A DNA stretch of 64,000 nt from Micromonospora sp. WMMD1120 (GCF_029626235.1 NZ_JARUBO010000005.1:372001-436000), one strand, 5' to 3'. Positions 51,919-60,384 are shown, counted from the stretch's first letter. Program-made: numbers and translations. The notes: generated by a model from the letters alone, not told the origin.

Positions 51919-52866
51919 ATGCCGGAGCGGTTCGAGGTCGGCCTGCCGGACGGCGTCCGGCTCAACGTGGCGGCGACGGGTCCGACGGACGCGCCGGTCA
52001 CCGCCGTCCTGCTGCACGGTTGGACGCTCGACGGGCGGGCCTGGCACCGGCAGGTCGAGGCGCTTTCCGCAGCGCCGTTCGGCGAGTCGGTGCGGGTGGT
52101 GACCTACGACGCGCGGGGGCACGGGCGGTCCAGCTGCATGACACTGCCCACCGCCACCCTGGCGCAGCTCGGCGACGACCTGGCGACGGTGCTCGACACG
52201 GTGGCGCCGCACGGTCCGGTGGTCCTGGTCGGGCACTCCATGGGCGGAATGACGATCATGGAGTACGCGCACCGCCACCCGGAGCACTTCGCCGCCCGTA
52301 CGGCCGGGCTGGTCTTCGTCTCGACCACCGCCGAGGGGCACACGCACACCGTCTACGGGCTCTCGCCGCGGATCGCCCGGTTGATAAGGCTGGCCGAGAC
52401 GACCGGCGCCGGGGTGCTGGCCCGGTGTGGCTCGTGGCGGCCACCCCGGGCGCTGCTGAACGCCCTGCGACCGAGCATCCGGTGGATGCTCTTCGGTGAC
52501 CGCTGCGATCCGGCGGACATCCGCCTGGTGACCTCGGCCGTGGCGCGCGCGTCACTGCGTTCGATCGGTGGTTTCCGCGCCTCGATCGGCACCCAGCACC
52601 GGCTGGACACGCTCGCGGCGCTGGCGCGACTGCCGGCCGCCGCCCTGGTCGGCGACCGGGACCGGCTGACCCCGCCGCCGTGCGCCGAGTCGATCGCCGC
52701 GGCGCTGCCCGCCACCGAGCTGACCATCTGCCCGGGCGCCGGGCACATGCTGATGATGGAACGCCCGGACGAGGTCAACGCCGCGCTCACCGGCGTGCTG
52801 CGCCGGGTGCTCGCCGCGACGCCGGCCGCCGAGCGCGTCGCGACGTGCGCCGTGGCGGGGGCCTGA
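51919..52866 (+). CDS. Alpha/beta-fold hydrolase
   Basis: A 315-residue alpha/beta hydrolase. HGWTLDGRAWHRQ (oxyanion loop), YDARGHGRSS, nucleophile Ser in LVGHSMGGMTIMEY, Asp region VGDRDRLTPPP and His in CPGAGHMLMMERP. Probably an esterase or lipase-type enzyme with unknown substrate. ATG 51919 is 5 nt after GGGGAGG. It is upstream of HelD by 108 bp on the same strand. Confidence 0.9.
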   Translation: MPERFEVGLPDGVRLNVAATGPTDAPVTAVLLHGWTLDGRAWHRQVEALSAAPFGESVRVVTYDARGHGRSSCMTLPTATLAQLGDDLATVLDTVAPHGPVVLVGHSMGGMTIMEYAHRHPEHFAARTAGLVFVSTTAEGHTHTVYGLSPRIARLIRLAETTGAGVLARCGSWRPPRALLNALRPSIRWMLFGDRCDPADIRLVTSAVARASLRSIGGFRASIGTQHRLDTLAALARLPAAALVGDRDRLTPPPCAESIAAALPATELTICPGAGHMLMMERPDEVNAALTGVLRRVLAATPAAERVATCAVAGA

Positions 52867-52974
52867 GCACGTTCCCGCACCTCGCGCGTGGCGGGTCGGG
52901 CCCGGGGCCGTACCCTTCTGCGGTTGGCCCGCGCGGTTCCCGCCGCCTGCCGGCGACAGTCGAAGGAGCGTGCG

Positions 52975-55092
52975 TTGACCGACCAGACCGGCCTGGAGCA
53001 GGAGATCGCCGTCGAGCAACGACACCTCGACCGGGTGTACGCCCGCCTGGCCGAGCTGCGGCGCTCGGCGGTGCGGGCCGAGCGGGACGGCTACCGGATG
53101 GCCCGGGTCGGCACGTTCGGCGCGCTCGTCGAGCGCGACGCGATGGTCTTCCACGCGGCGCAGCGCCGGCACACGCTCGACGCCGAGCACGAGGGGCTGG
53201 TCTTCGGCCGGCTGGACCTGCGGGACCGTCAGGTGCTGCACGTCGGACGACTCGGCATCCGGGACGAGGACGCCACCACGCTCGTCGTCGACTGGCGCGC
53301 GCCGGCCGCCGCCGCCTTCTACCAGGCCACCCCGGCGCAGCCACTCGGGGTGGTACGCCGGCGCACCATCCAGACCCGGGCCGAGCGGGTCACCCGGATC
53401 GAGGACGACCTGCTGGACCCGACCGGGGCGCCGGAGGGCATGACCGTCGTCGGGGACGGCGCGTTGCTGGCCTCGCTGTCCAAGGCCACCGGCCGGGGAA
53501 TGCGCGACATCGTCGCCACCATCCAGCGGGAGCAGGACGAGGCGATCCGCTCGCCCGGCTCGGGCGTGACGATCGTCGCGGGCGGCCCCGGCACCGGCAA
53601 GACCGCCGTCGCCCTGCACCGGGCCGCGTACCTGCTCTATTCCGACCGCAGCCGCTACGCCGGCGGCGGCATCCTCGTGGTCGGCCCGTCGTCGGTGTTC
53701 GTCGAGTACATCGGCTCGGTGCTGCCGTCGCTCGGCGAGGACACCGCGACACTGCACTCGCTGGGCTCCCTCTTCCCGGGGATGACCGCCACCCGCACCG
53801 ATCCGCCCGAGGTGGCGGCGGTGAAGGGTTCCCTGCGGATGCGCCGGGTGCTGGAGCGGGCGGCCCGCGACGCGGTGCCGGGCGGCCCGGGTGAGCTGCG
53901 GCTGCTCTACCGGGGCACGCTGCTGCGGCTGGACCGGACCACCCTGGACCGGATCCGGGAGCGGGCGCTGCCCCGGGGTGCCCGGCGCAACGAGGTGCGG
54001 CGAGCCGGCTTCGACGGGGTGTTCGCCGCGCTCTGGGCGCAGGCCCGCGAGGTGGGCGTTCCTCGCCTGCCGGAGCAGCCGGCCTTCGAGGCGGAGATCG
54101 CCGAGCGGCCGGAGTTCCGGGAGTTCCTCAAGGCGTGGTGGCCCCGCCTGCACCCCCGGCACGTGCTCGGTTGGCTGGCGCGACCGGACCGACTGCGCCG
54201 GTACGCCGGCGGCGTCCTCTCCGGCGCGGAGATCCGGTTGCTCACCGCCGCGTACCGGGAGCTGGATTCGGCCGGGCTGACCGTCGCCGACGTGGCGCTG
54301 CTGGACGAGTTGGACGCGCTGCTCGGCAAGCCGGTGCGGCCGGCCCGGGCGCGACGCGACCCGTTCCAGCTCGCCGGCGGGGTACGCGAGCTGAGCACCC
54401 TCGGCGAACGGCAGCGGGCCGCCCGTGCGGCGGCCCGGGAGCGCCCGGAGGACTACCGGGACTACGCGCACGTGGTGGTGGACGAGGCGCAGGACGTCTC
54501 GCCGATGCAGTGGCGGATGATCGGTCGACGGGGCCGGCTGGCCTCCTGGACCATCGTCGGCGACCCCGCGCAGACCGCGTGGACCGGCGACCCGGAGGAG
54601 CTGGACCGGGCCCGCGACCAGGCGTTGGGCCGGCGCAAGCGACACGAGTTCACGCTCACCACCAACTACCGCAACTCGGCGGAGATCTTCGCGGTGGCGG
54701 CGGCGGAGATCCGCCGGCTCTACCCCGACCTACCGCTGCCGAGCGCGGTACGGTCCACCGGGGTCGCGCCGGTCGCGCTGGTGGTGCCGCCGGCCGGGTT
54801 GGAGACCGCGACGGTGGAGGCGACCACCGGCCTGCTGACCGAGGTGGAGGGCACGGTCGGGGTGATCACGCCGGTGCCGCGCCGGGAGGAGGTCGCCGGT
54901 TGGCTCGGCGCGCTCGGCGTGCCGCGGTTGCAGGTGGTCACCAGCCTGGAGGCCAAGGGCATGGAGTACGACGGGGTGGTGCTTGTCGCGCCGAGCGAGA
55001 TCCGGGCGGATCAGGGCGCCGGGGTGCGCACCCTGTACGTGGCGCTCTCCCGGGCCACCCAGCGGCTCACCACCATCGACCCGACCGGCTGA
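52975..55092 (+). CDS. helD: HelD-like RNA-polymerase-associated helicase
   Basis: A 705-residue UvrD-related superfamily 1 ATPase of the HelD type. The N-terminal coiled coil (LEQEIAVEQRHLDRVYARLA) inserts into the RNA polymerase secondary channel in known HelDs. Walker A GGPGTGKTAVALHR is near residue 202, DEAQDVSPMQW near 502, and a C-terminal TLYVALSRATQRL. HelD frees stalled RNA polymerase from DNA using ATP, and some actinobacterial members protect against rifamycins. TTG 52975 is 6 nt after AAGGAG. Confidence 0.9.
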   Translation: MTDQTGLEQEIAVEQRHLDRVYARLAELRRSAVRAERDGYRMARVGTFGALVERDAMVFHAAQRRHTLDAEHEGLVFGRLDLRDRQVLHVGRLGIRDEDATTLVVDWRAPAAAAFYQATPAQPLGVVRRRTIQTRAERVTRIEDDLLDPTGAPEGMTVVGDGALLASLSKATGRGMRDIVATIQREQDEAIRSPGSGVTIVAGGPGTGKTAVALHRAAYLLYSDRSRYAGGGILVVGPSSVFVEYIGSVLPSLGEDTATLHSLGSLFPGMTATRTDPPEVAAVKGSLRMRRVLERAARDAVPGGPGELRLLYRGTLLRLDRTTLDRIRERALPRGARRNEVRRAGFDGVFAALWAQAREVGVPRLPEQPAFEAEIAERPEFREFLKAWWPRLHPRHVLGWLARPDRLRRYAGGVLSGAEIRLLTAAYRELDSAGLTVADVALLDELDALLGKPVRPARARRDPFQLAGGVRELSTLGERQRAARAAARERPEDYRDYAHVVVDEAQDVSPMQWRMIGRRGRLASWTIVGDPAQTAWTGDPEELDRARDQALGRRKRHEFTLTTNYRNSAEIFAVAAAEIRRLYPDLPLPSAVRSTGVAPVALVVPPAGLETATVEATTGLLTEVEGTVGVITPVPRREEVAGWLGALGVPRLQVVTSLEAKGMEYDGVVLVAPSEIRADQGAGVRTLYVALSRATQRLTTIDPTG

Positions 55093-55195
55093 CGAACCCG
55101 GGCGGCCGCCTGGAGACGCCACCCGAACAGTTGCACACATAGCGATGTGAACATACATTGGACCGGGTCCGGGACGGCGGCGGAAGGTTAGTCAC

Positions 55196-56113
55196 GTGGG
55201 CGCAGGTCACGACCACCATCACGGGTCCGTCGCCAATGCCGCACACCGGCACCGGGGACGACTCTGGGGCGCGTTCGGGCTGCTCGCCACCCTGATGGTG
55301 ATCGAGGCGGTGGTCGCCCTGCGCACCGGCTCGCTCGCCCTGCTCTCCGACGCCGGGCACATGTTCACCGACGTGCTCGGCATCGGGATGGCGCTCGCCG
55401 CCATCACCGCGACCCGGCGGGCCACCGGCGACCCCCAGCGCACGTTCGGGCTCTACCGCCTCGAGGTGCTCGCCGCGCTCGCCAACGCCGTGCTGCTCTC
55501 CGGCGTCGCCGTGTACGTGGTGATCGAGGCGATCCGTCGCTTCGGCGACCCGCACGAGATCACCGCCGGGCCGGTGCTCGCGGTGGCCGTGCTCGGCCTG
55601 CTCGCCAACATCGTCGCCTTCACCCTGCTGCGTGCCGGCGCCCGGGAGAGCATCAACCTCCAGGGCGCCTACCTGGAGGTGCTCGGCGACCTGCTCGGCT
55701 CGCTCGGCGTCATCGGCGCGGCGTCGCTCATCGCCGTCACCGACTGGTGGTGGGCCGACCCGCTGGTCGCGGTCGCCATCGGCGCGTTCATCCTGCCCCG
55801 CACCTGGCGGTTGGCGCGCGCCGCCATCCGCATCCTCGTGCAGGCCGCCCCGGAACACCTCCAGGTCACCGCCGTGCACGACCGGCTGGCCGCCGTGCCC
55901 GGCGTGGTCGAGGTGCACGACCTGCACGTCTGGACGCTCACCTCCGGCATGGAGGTGGCCTCCGCGCACCTGACCACGGCACCCGGCGCGGAGGTCGCCG
56001 CGGTGCTCACCGCGGCGCGTACGGCCCTGCACGAAGACTTCCGCATCGAGCACGCGACGCTACAGATCGAGCCCGGCGCGGCCACCGGCGCCTGCGGCTC
56101 GATCGAGTGGTGA
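55196..56113 (+). CDS. Cation diffusion facilitator (CzcD-like)
   Basis: A 305-residue CDF exporter with six transmembrane helices. A His-rich N-terminus (AGHDHHHG), helix 2 with LLSDAGHMFTDV (HxxxD), helix 5 with GAYLEVLGDLLGS where the usual His is Glu (ExxxD), and a C-terminal metal-sensing domain (VHDLHVWTLTSG). It should export Zn2+, Cd2+ or Mn2+ in exchange for protons; the ExxxD pair makes metal choice uncertain. GTG 55196 follows GGAAGG by 8 nt. Confidence 0.92.
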   Translation: MGAGHDHHHGSVANAAHRHRGRLWGAFGLLATLMVIEAVVALRTGSLALLSDAGHMFTDVLGIGMALAAITATRRATGDPQRTFGLYRLEVLAALANAVLLSGVAVYVVIEAIRRFGDPHEITAGPVLAVAVLGLLANIVAFTLLRAGARESINLQGAYLEVLGDLLGSLGVIGAASLIAVTDWWWADPLVAVAIGAFILPRTWRLARAAIRILVQAAPEHLQVTAVHDRLAAVPGVVEVHDLHVWTLTSGMEVASAHLTTAPGAEVAAVLTAARTALHEDFRIEHATLQIEPGAATGACGSIEW

Positions 56114-56230
56114 CCGTCGTTCTCCGTGGTGACGCACGCACCGTCCGTCACATCGGCTGCACACGTCCCACCGGCACCGGTAAGCTCGGTCCCGGCCTCC
56201 ACCAGGCGGCGCCTTCCCGGCGCCGGTGGC

Positions 56231-56350
56231 GGTCGCCGCCTAATCGCCCGCGAGGGCGAACCGGGGAACCACGTTCCTGGGGTGCATCCGCGTCAGCGGT
56301 AGGGATCTTCCGTCCCGAACCCGTCAGCTAACCCGGTCGGCGGCTGACGG
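56231..56350 (+). promoter_or_regulatory. Cyclic di-AMP riboswitch (ydaO/yuaA)
   Basis: The leader carries the actinobacterial ydaO core words in order: GCGAACCGGGGAACCACG, CTGGGGTGCATCCGCG, GTAGGGATCTTCC, CGTCCCGAACCCGTCAGC and TAACCCGGTCGGCGGCTGAC. GGTCGCCGCC (56231) can pair with GGCGGCTGAC at the 3' end to form P1. A TAAGCT -10-like box at 56181-56186 would start transcription near 56193. The class switches expression off with c-di-AMP and commonly precedes wall-remodelling genes. Confidence 0.93.
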
Positions 56351-56363
56351 AAGGACATGCGTA

Positions 56364-57428
56364 GTGGCACCAGCACGCCCACCCGCCGCCCGACTGGCGG
56401 CGCTGATCGTCGCGATGCTCGCCCTCGGCGTCGCGCTCCCGGCCGGCACCGTCTCGGCCGCTCCCCCGACCGGCCGGCAGGCCGCCGCACCCGACTCCGA
56501 CGAGGAGGGCGGCACTCCCGCGCTGCGCGCCCAACTGGAGGCCGCCAGCAAGGGCTACCTGGACGCGAAGCGCGCCCTGGACGCCTCCGTACGACGGCAG
56601 CAACAGCTCGCCACCAAACTCAAGGAGATCGAGGTCGAGCTGGCCCACCGCGACGAGAAGGTCGGCGAGATCGCCGTCGTGGCGTACCGCAGCGGCCGGC
56701 TCGGCGCGGTGTCGGCGCTGCTCAACAGCAACAACCCGGAGGGCTTCATGGACCGGGCCGCCGCGCTGGAGGCGGTGGCCGCCAACGAGGACCGGGTGCT
56801 CCAGGACCTGCTCGACACCAGGGACCAGGCCAACCGCACCCGGGTCGCGCTGGACGGCGAGATCAACGAACAGCGCAAGCAGGTGGCGGTGATGGCCAAG
56901 CGCAAGGAGCAGGCCGAACGCGCCCTGACCGTGGCCACCACCCCCAGGCCGCAGACCACCGCCGACAGCGGCTCCAACCGGGGCACCTCCTCCGCCAACG
57001 CCACCGCCGCGCCGCGTAACTCCGACGGCTCCTGGCCCTCGGAGTCGTGCAGCGTCAACGACCCCACCCCGGCCAACGGGTGCATCACCCCCCGCACGTT
57101 GCACGCGCTCAACCAGGCCAAGGCCGCCGGCTTCACCCGGTACGTCTCCTGCCACCGTTCCGGCGGCTCGGGTGAGCACCCGAAGGGGCGGGCCTGCGAC
57201 TTCGCGGCGCAGAAGAACGGCTTCGGCGGGAACGCCACGGGCGGCGACAAGACGTACGGCAACAACCTGGCGGCGTACTTCATCCGCAACGCGGACCGGC
57301 TCGCCGTGCTCTACGTGATCTGGTACAGGCAGATCTGGCTGCCCAGCAGCGGGTGGAAGTCGTACAGCGGGGCGAACGGCACCCCGTCCACCGACCACAC
57401 CAACCACGTACACCTGTCGGTCTACTGA
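56364..57428 (+). CDS. Secreted coiled-coil protein with DHxxHVH-type domain
   Basis: A 354-residue exported protein. Signal peptide 8-33 (LAALIVAMLALGVALPAG, cleavage after VSAA). A coiled coil (about 48-190) resembles the NlpC/P60 and RipA-type N-termini. The C-terminal domain (about 225-354) has SCHRSGGSGEHPKGRACDF and a final STDHTNHVHLSVY, the two His clusters of ARB_07466-type, M15-like proteins. A role in wall remodelling under c-di-AMP control is inferred from the riboswitch and domains. GTG 56364 is 9 nt after GGAAGG. Confidence 0.9.
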   Translation: MAPARPPAARLAALIVAMLALGVALPAGTVSAAPPTGRQAAAPDSDEEGGTPALRAQLEAASKGYLDAKRALDASVRRQQQLATKLKEIEVELAHRDEKVGEIAVVAYRSGRLGAVSALLNSNNPEGFMDRAAALEAVAANEDRVLQDLLDTRDQANRTRVALDGEINEQRKQVAVMAKRKEQAERALTVATTPRPQTTADSGSNRGTSSANATAAPRNSDGSWPSESCSVNDPTPANGCITPRTLHALNQAKAAGFTRYVSCHRSGGSGEHPKGRACDFAAQKNGFGGNATGGDKTYGNNLAAYFIRNADRLAVLYVIWYRQIWLPSSGWKSYSGANGTPSTDHTNHVHLSVY

Positions 57429-57476
57429 CCGGGGCGCGCTGCCGGGGGGTCCGGCCCGCCGGCAGCGCGGCCCCGG
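57429..57476 (+). terminator. Terminator after riboswitch-controlled gene
   Basis: A 17-bp stem with one bulged G (57429-57445 with 57459-57476), starting right after the stop codon. Confidence 0.8.
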
Positions 57477-57557
57477 TGTCGGCTACGTCGGCGGGCGTAC
57501 CCCGGATGACGCCGGCTGTCGGACGACGCGGCCGGCGCCGGCGGCGAGCATCGCGGT

Positions 57558-58055
57558 ATGGCTCGGATCCCACCGCCCGCGCGCAAGGCGCTGCTCACAC
57601 TGCACCTGGTCACCGCACTCGGCTGGCTCGGCGCCGACCTGGCGCTTCTCACGCTCGGCATCGCCGCGCAGCGTGGTGCCGTCGACCCGGCGGTGGCGTA
57701 CCCGGCGGCGGCGCTCGTCGGCACCGTGCTGTTCGCGCCGCTGAGCGTCCTGGTCTGGCTGATCGGTGTCGCCAGTTCGTTGCTCACCCCGTGGGGCCTG
57801 GTGCGGTACCACTGGGTGCTGGTCAAGCTCGTGGTCACCACTGTGCTGGTCGGGCTGGTGCTGTTCCTGCTCACCCCGAACCTGCGGCACGCCGCAGAGC
57901 TGGGGTCCGCCCTCCCGGCACGGGACCGTGCCGACCTGGTGATCGCGCCCGCGGTGTCGACAACCCTGATGATCGTGGTGACGGTGCTGTCCACCTACAA
58001 GCCCTGGGGCCGCCGACCCCCGGCCCGCCAAGCCCGAGCAGCAACCCCAAGATAG
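57558..58055 (+). CDS. DUF2269-like integral membrane protein
   Basis: A 165-residue protein with four transmembrane helices (about 12-35, 47-70, 84-104, 130-150). Start MARIPPPARKALLTLHLVTA. The His in LLTLHLVTALGWLG and the loop PWGLVRYHWVLVK resemble DUF2269 proteins. No function is assigned. No good Shine-Dalgarno site precedes the ATG. Confidence 0.7.
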   Translation: MARIPPPARKALLTLHLVTALGWLGADLALLTLGIAAQRGAVDPAVAYPAAALVGTVLFAPLSVLVWLIGVASSLLTPWGLVRYHWVLVKLVVTTVLVGLVLFLLTPNLRHAAELGSALPARDRADLVIAPAVSTTLMIVVTVLSTYKPWGRRPPARQARAATPR

Positions 58056-58096
58056 ACAAAGCCCCCGCCCCGCCCGCCCCGCCCCGCCCCGCCCCG

Positions 58097-58167
58097 GCGA
58101 TCTTGCACTTACTGTGCCGATATAAGGGGCATGGCACCCATAACGACAACCGGAACTGCAAGATCGG
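58097..58167. repeat. 72-bp palindromic element A5 (71 bp)
   Basis: Left end GCGATCTTGCACTT, right end AACTGCAAGATCGG. A GCCCC tract (58058-58095) precedes and a G-rich tract plus the GGGGTTCA repeat follows. Confidence 0.8.
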
Positions 58168-58194
58168 CGAGGTCAGGGGGTGCGGGGAAGGGGC

Positions 58195-58298
58195 GGGGTT
58201 CAGGGGTTCAGGGGTTCAGGGGTTCAGGGGTTCAGGGGTTCAGGGGTTCAGGGGTTCAGGGGTTCAGGGGTTCAGGGGTTCAGGGGTTCAGGGGTTCA
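58195..58298. repeat. Thirteen perfect GGGGTTCA tandem repeats
   Basis: Perfect 8-bp period from 58195 to 58298 with no interruption. The last two units contain the stop codon (58288-58290) of the leftward SRPBCC gene. Confidence 0.97.
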
Positions 58299-58746
58299 GG
58301 GCTGCGGCCAGGCGGGCGGCCAGGGCCAGGTGGGCGGCTTGGGCCTGGCGGAACGCGTACCGGAACAGCGGGCTCGGCGCGGTCAGGGTGATCTCCACGT
58401 CGATGCGGACCAGCCCGTCCGGCTCGGACCGCAGCCGGGTGTGGTTGCGCACCGTGGTCGCCGGCCACTGCCTGGCCACCATCACGATCTCGTCGTCCTC
58501 GACGACCAGCACGTCCGCGTGGTACGTGGTCCGGAAGCGCAGCGGACCCGCCGCCAACCGGTCGTTGATCGTGTAACTGGCCTGCGCGCCCGGCCGGGCC
58601 GGCACCTGACGGACCTGGACGATCAGCGGATGCAGCTCGCCGTGCCGGGTCAGGTCGCTGAGCAACGCCGCCGCCTCGGCGAGCGAGCACCGCGCCTGGA
58701 CGGTGTAGCTGAAGGTATCGCTGCTGGGCACACCGTCTCCCGCCAT
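58288..58746 (-). CDS. SRPBCC family protein
   Basis: A 152-residue START-like protein (FSYTVQARCSLAEAAALLSD, then YHADVLVVEDDEIVMVARQW, LRSEPDGLVRIDVEITLTAP). A C-terminal helix (FRYAFRQAQAAHLALAARL) ends AALNP. Ligand unknown. ATG 58746 and GTG 58731 are both possible; GGGAG lies 5 nt before the GTG. The last three codons and stop come from the GGGGTTCA repeat. Confidence 0.8.
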   Translation of the reverse strand: MAGDGVPSSDTFSYTVQARCSLAEAAALLSDLTRHGELHPLIVQVRQVPARPGAQASYTINDRLAAGPLRFRTTYHADVLVVEDDEIVMVARQWPATTVRNHTRLRSEPDGLVRIDVEITLTAPSPLFRYAFRQAQAAHLALAARLAAALNP

Positions 58747-58864
58747 CGCTGGTCGCCCGATCGTCCCGTACCGATGTCCGACTGGCAACATCGTGACGCG
58801 CCCGGGGGCGCGGGGACCCGAAACGGATTGGACGAGCAGCCGCTGACGGGGTGCCCCGGCGCCG

Positions 58865-59227
58865 TCAGGCGCCGGGCAGCACCTCGGGGGTGGCGACGCC
58901 GGCGAAGTAGGGCTCCGGGGCGCCGAAGAGACCGAGCAGGCCGGTCACCCAGAGCTGCCGGTGCACGAACCGGCTCGGCTGGGTGACCACCAGCTTGACG
59001 TCGCTGACCTCGGCGGTCTGGAAGCCGGCGACCATGGCGCTGATGCCCACGGAGTCGATGAAGGTGACCAGCCTCATGTTGAGCTCGATGCGCAGCGGTC
59101 GGCTCTTGGCCAGCACCTCCGCGATCGCCTCGCGCACCTCGTACGCCGTGTCGACGTCGATCTCGCCTCGCGGCGCGATCTCCACGACTCCACCGGACAG
59201 AACAGACTTCACGATCGACAGGCTCAC
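58865..59227 (-). CDS. STAS-domain anti-anti-sigma factor
   Basis: A 120-residue STAS protein. Phosphorylatable Ser59 in VTFIDSVGISAMVAG, the anti-anti-sigma signature. It should bind an anti-sigma kinase and release a sigma factor, switching stress genes. No partner kinase or sigma gene is in the window. GGAGG lies about 7 nt before GTG 59227. Confidence 0.9.
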   Translation of the reverse strand: MSLSIVKSVLSGGVVEIAPRGEIDVDTAYEVREAIAEVLAKSRPLRIELNMRLVTFIDSVGISAMVAGFQTAEVSDVKLVVTQPSRFVHRQLWVTGLLGLFGAPEPYFAGVATPEVLPGA

Positions 59228-59643
59228 GCGAGCACCTCCACCCGCCCGTCCCCCGGGCGCCTCATCAGTACGCGGGCCGCGACCGAGAGTATTCCTCCGA
59301 TGGCCTCGGTCGCCACCCCTCGGGATGAGCAATTCGCGGACCCGGACCCACAAAAGCCGACCATATCCGTACTTTTCAGTATCTGATTACTCAAGACTTT
59401 TTGTTATCTGGGCACCGCCGATCGGTCGCGACCGGCCGCCGACGTCGTCGACCAGCCCGGTCACCACGCCGCCGACAAGGGTAGCGGTCCGGACCCGACG
59501 CGCCCGACAACCAGCCCACGGGGTACGCCCAGCCCGTGCCGCACCGGCGTGTCGCCGGCAGTCGTCCGATCCGTGCCCGTCCACCGTTGCCGACCCGCCC
59601 TAGCATCGGTCCGACAGACGGACAGCGACAGAGAGGATCTTCG
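59228..59643. other. Divergent intergenic region, AT-rich patch
   Basis: A 416-bp gap without a convincing gene. The AT-rich stretch 59350-59405 is the lowest-GC stretch seen in the window. On the minus strand it has TTGAGT followed 17 bp later by TACGGA, a weak promoter candidate for the STAS gene. A GAGAGG stretch at its right end serves the lipopeptide gene. Confidence 0.4.
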
Positions 59644-59787
59644 ATGATCAAGCGACTGGCGGGGCTGGCCGGTGTCGGCGTCCTGCTCGCCGTGGTGTTG
59701 GCCTGCGGTTTCGGTGGCGGGGACGACGATGGTGGTGATGATGACGACGACTTCGCTCGCGGCGTGACGGTGTCCGTCCCGCGCTGA
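59644..59787 (+). CDS. Small acidic lipoprotein (47 aa)
   Basis: A 47-residue peptide: MIKRLAGLAGVGVLLAVVLA then CGFGG, a lipobox (VLAC) with Cys21, followed by a run of Asp (DDDGGDDDDD). After lipidation only 27 residues remain, with a polyacidic centre that could bind divalent metal. GAGAGG precedes ATG 59644 by about 7 nt. No family known. Confidence 0.6.
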   Translation: MIKRLAGLAGVGVLLAVVLACGFGGGDDDGGDDDDDFARGVTVSVPR

Positions 59788-59922
59788 TCCAGCGATCCCC
59801 CGGCGCCCGGGTTTGCGCCCGGCCGGCGCGGGGCACTGCGGGATAGGCGAGATCGTGACGCGCTGGACAGACGCCGAAGTCCGAAGTGGCCGGCGGCTAC
59901 GGCACCCGAGGAGGTAACCACG

Positions 59923-60333
59923 ATGTTCGGAACGAACCTGCTGGACCGCCGCAGCAAGCCGGAGCGGATCGCGGACCAGGCCTGGGAGCACCTGGTCTCC
60001 GCCGTCAGCTCCGCCGGCGACAGCGTGCGCGACAGTGTGCGCGACACCGCCCGGTCGGCCCGGCGCAGCGGCAGCGACTTCGCCGACGGGGCGGGCGACC
60101 TGGTGGGCTCCGCCGCCGAGGAGGCGCGGCGGCGCGCCGCCCTGGCCTTCGACGCGCTCGCCGGTCGCCAGCCGGCGCTGCCCTGGACGCTCCTGATCGG
60201 CGCCGCGCTGGTCGGCGCCGCGGTCGGCTGGGCGGTCGGCTCAGCCGCACGGGCCGCGGGCAGCCGCGACGATCGGTCGGTCGACGACGTGGAGTTCGTC
60301 GACGTCGACCGACCCAACTCCCCGGCGGTCTAG
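59923..60333 (+). CDS. Membrane-associated hypothetical protein
   Basis: A 136-residue protein. Residues 5-75 are charged and helical (RIADQAWEHLVSAVSSAGDS), with repeated DSVRD words; one helix (LIGAALVGAAVGWAVGSAA) is membrane-spanning; the tail is acidic. AGGAGG sits 8 nt before ATG 59923. The layout recalls DUF3618-type proteins, though I cannot confirm the family. A perfect hairpin terminator follows. Confidence 0.75.
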   Translation: MFGTNLLDRRSKPERIADQAWEHLVSAVSSAGDSVRDSVRDTARSARRSGSDFADGAGDLVGSAAEEARRRAALAFDALAGRQPALPWTLLIGAALVGAAVGWAVGSAARAAGSRDDRSVDDVEFVDVDRPNSPAV

Positions 60334-60350
60334 ACCGCAGCGGCGAACCG

Positions 60351-60384
60351 GCGGCCCCGCTCGACGTCGATCGAGCGGGGCCGC
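60351..60384 (+). terminator. Terminator, perfect 14-bp stem
   Basis: GCGGCCCCGCTCGA (60351-60364) pairs fully with 60371-60384 across a 6-nt loop, 18 bp after the preceding stop. Confidence 0.88.

Noticed and set aside
52552..54645. 697-codon minus-strand frame
   Set aside because: Antisense shadow of helD; no recognisable domain.
58195..58298. Possible CRISPR array
   Set aside because: The 8-bp units have no spacers; it is a simple tandem repeat.
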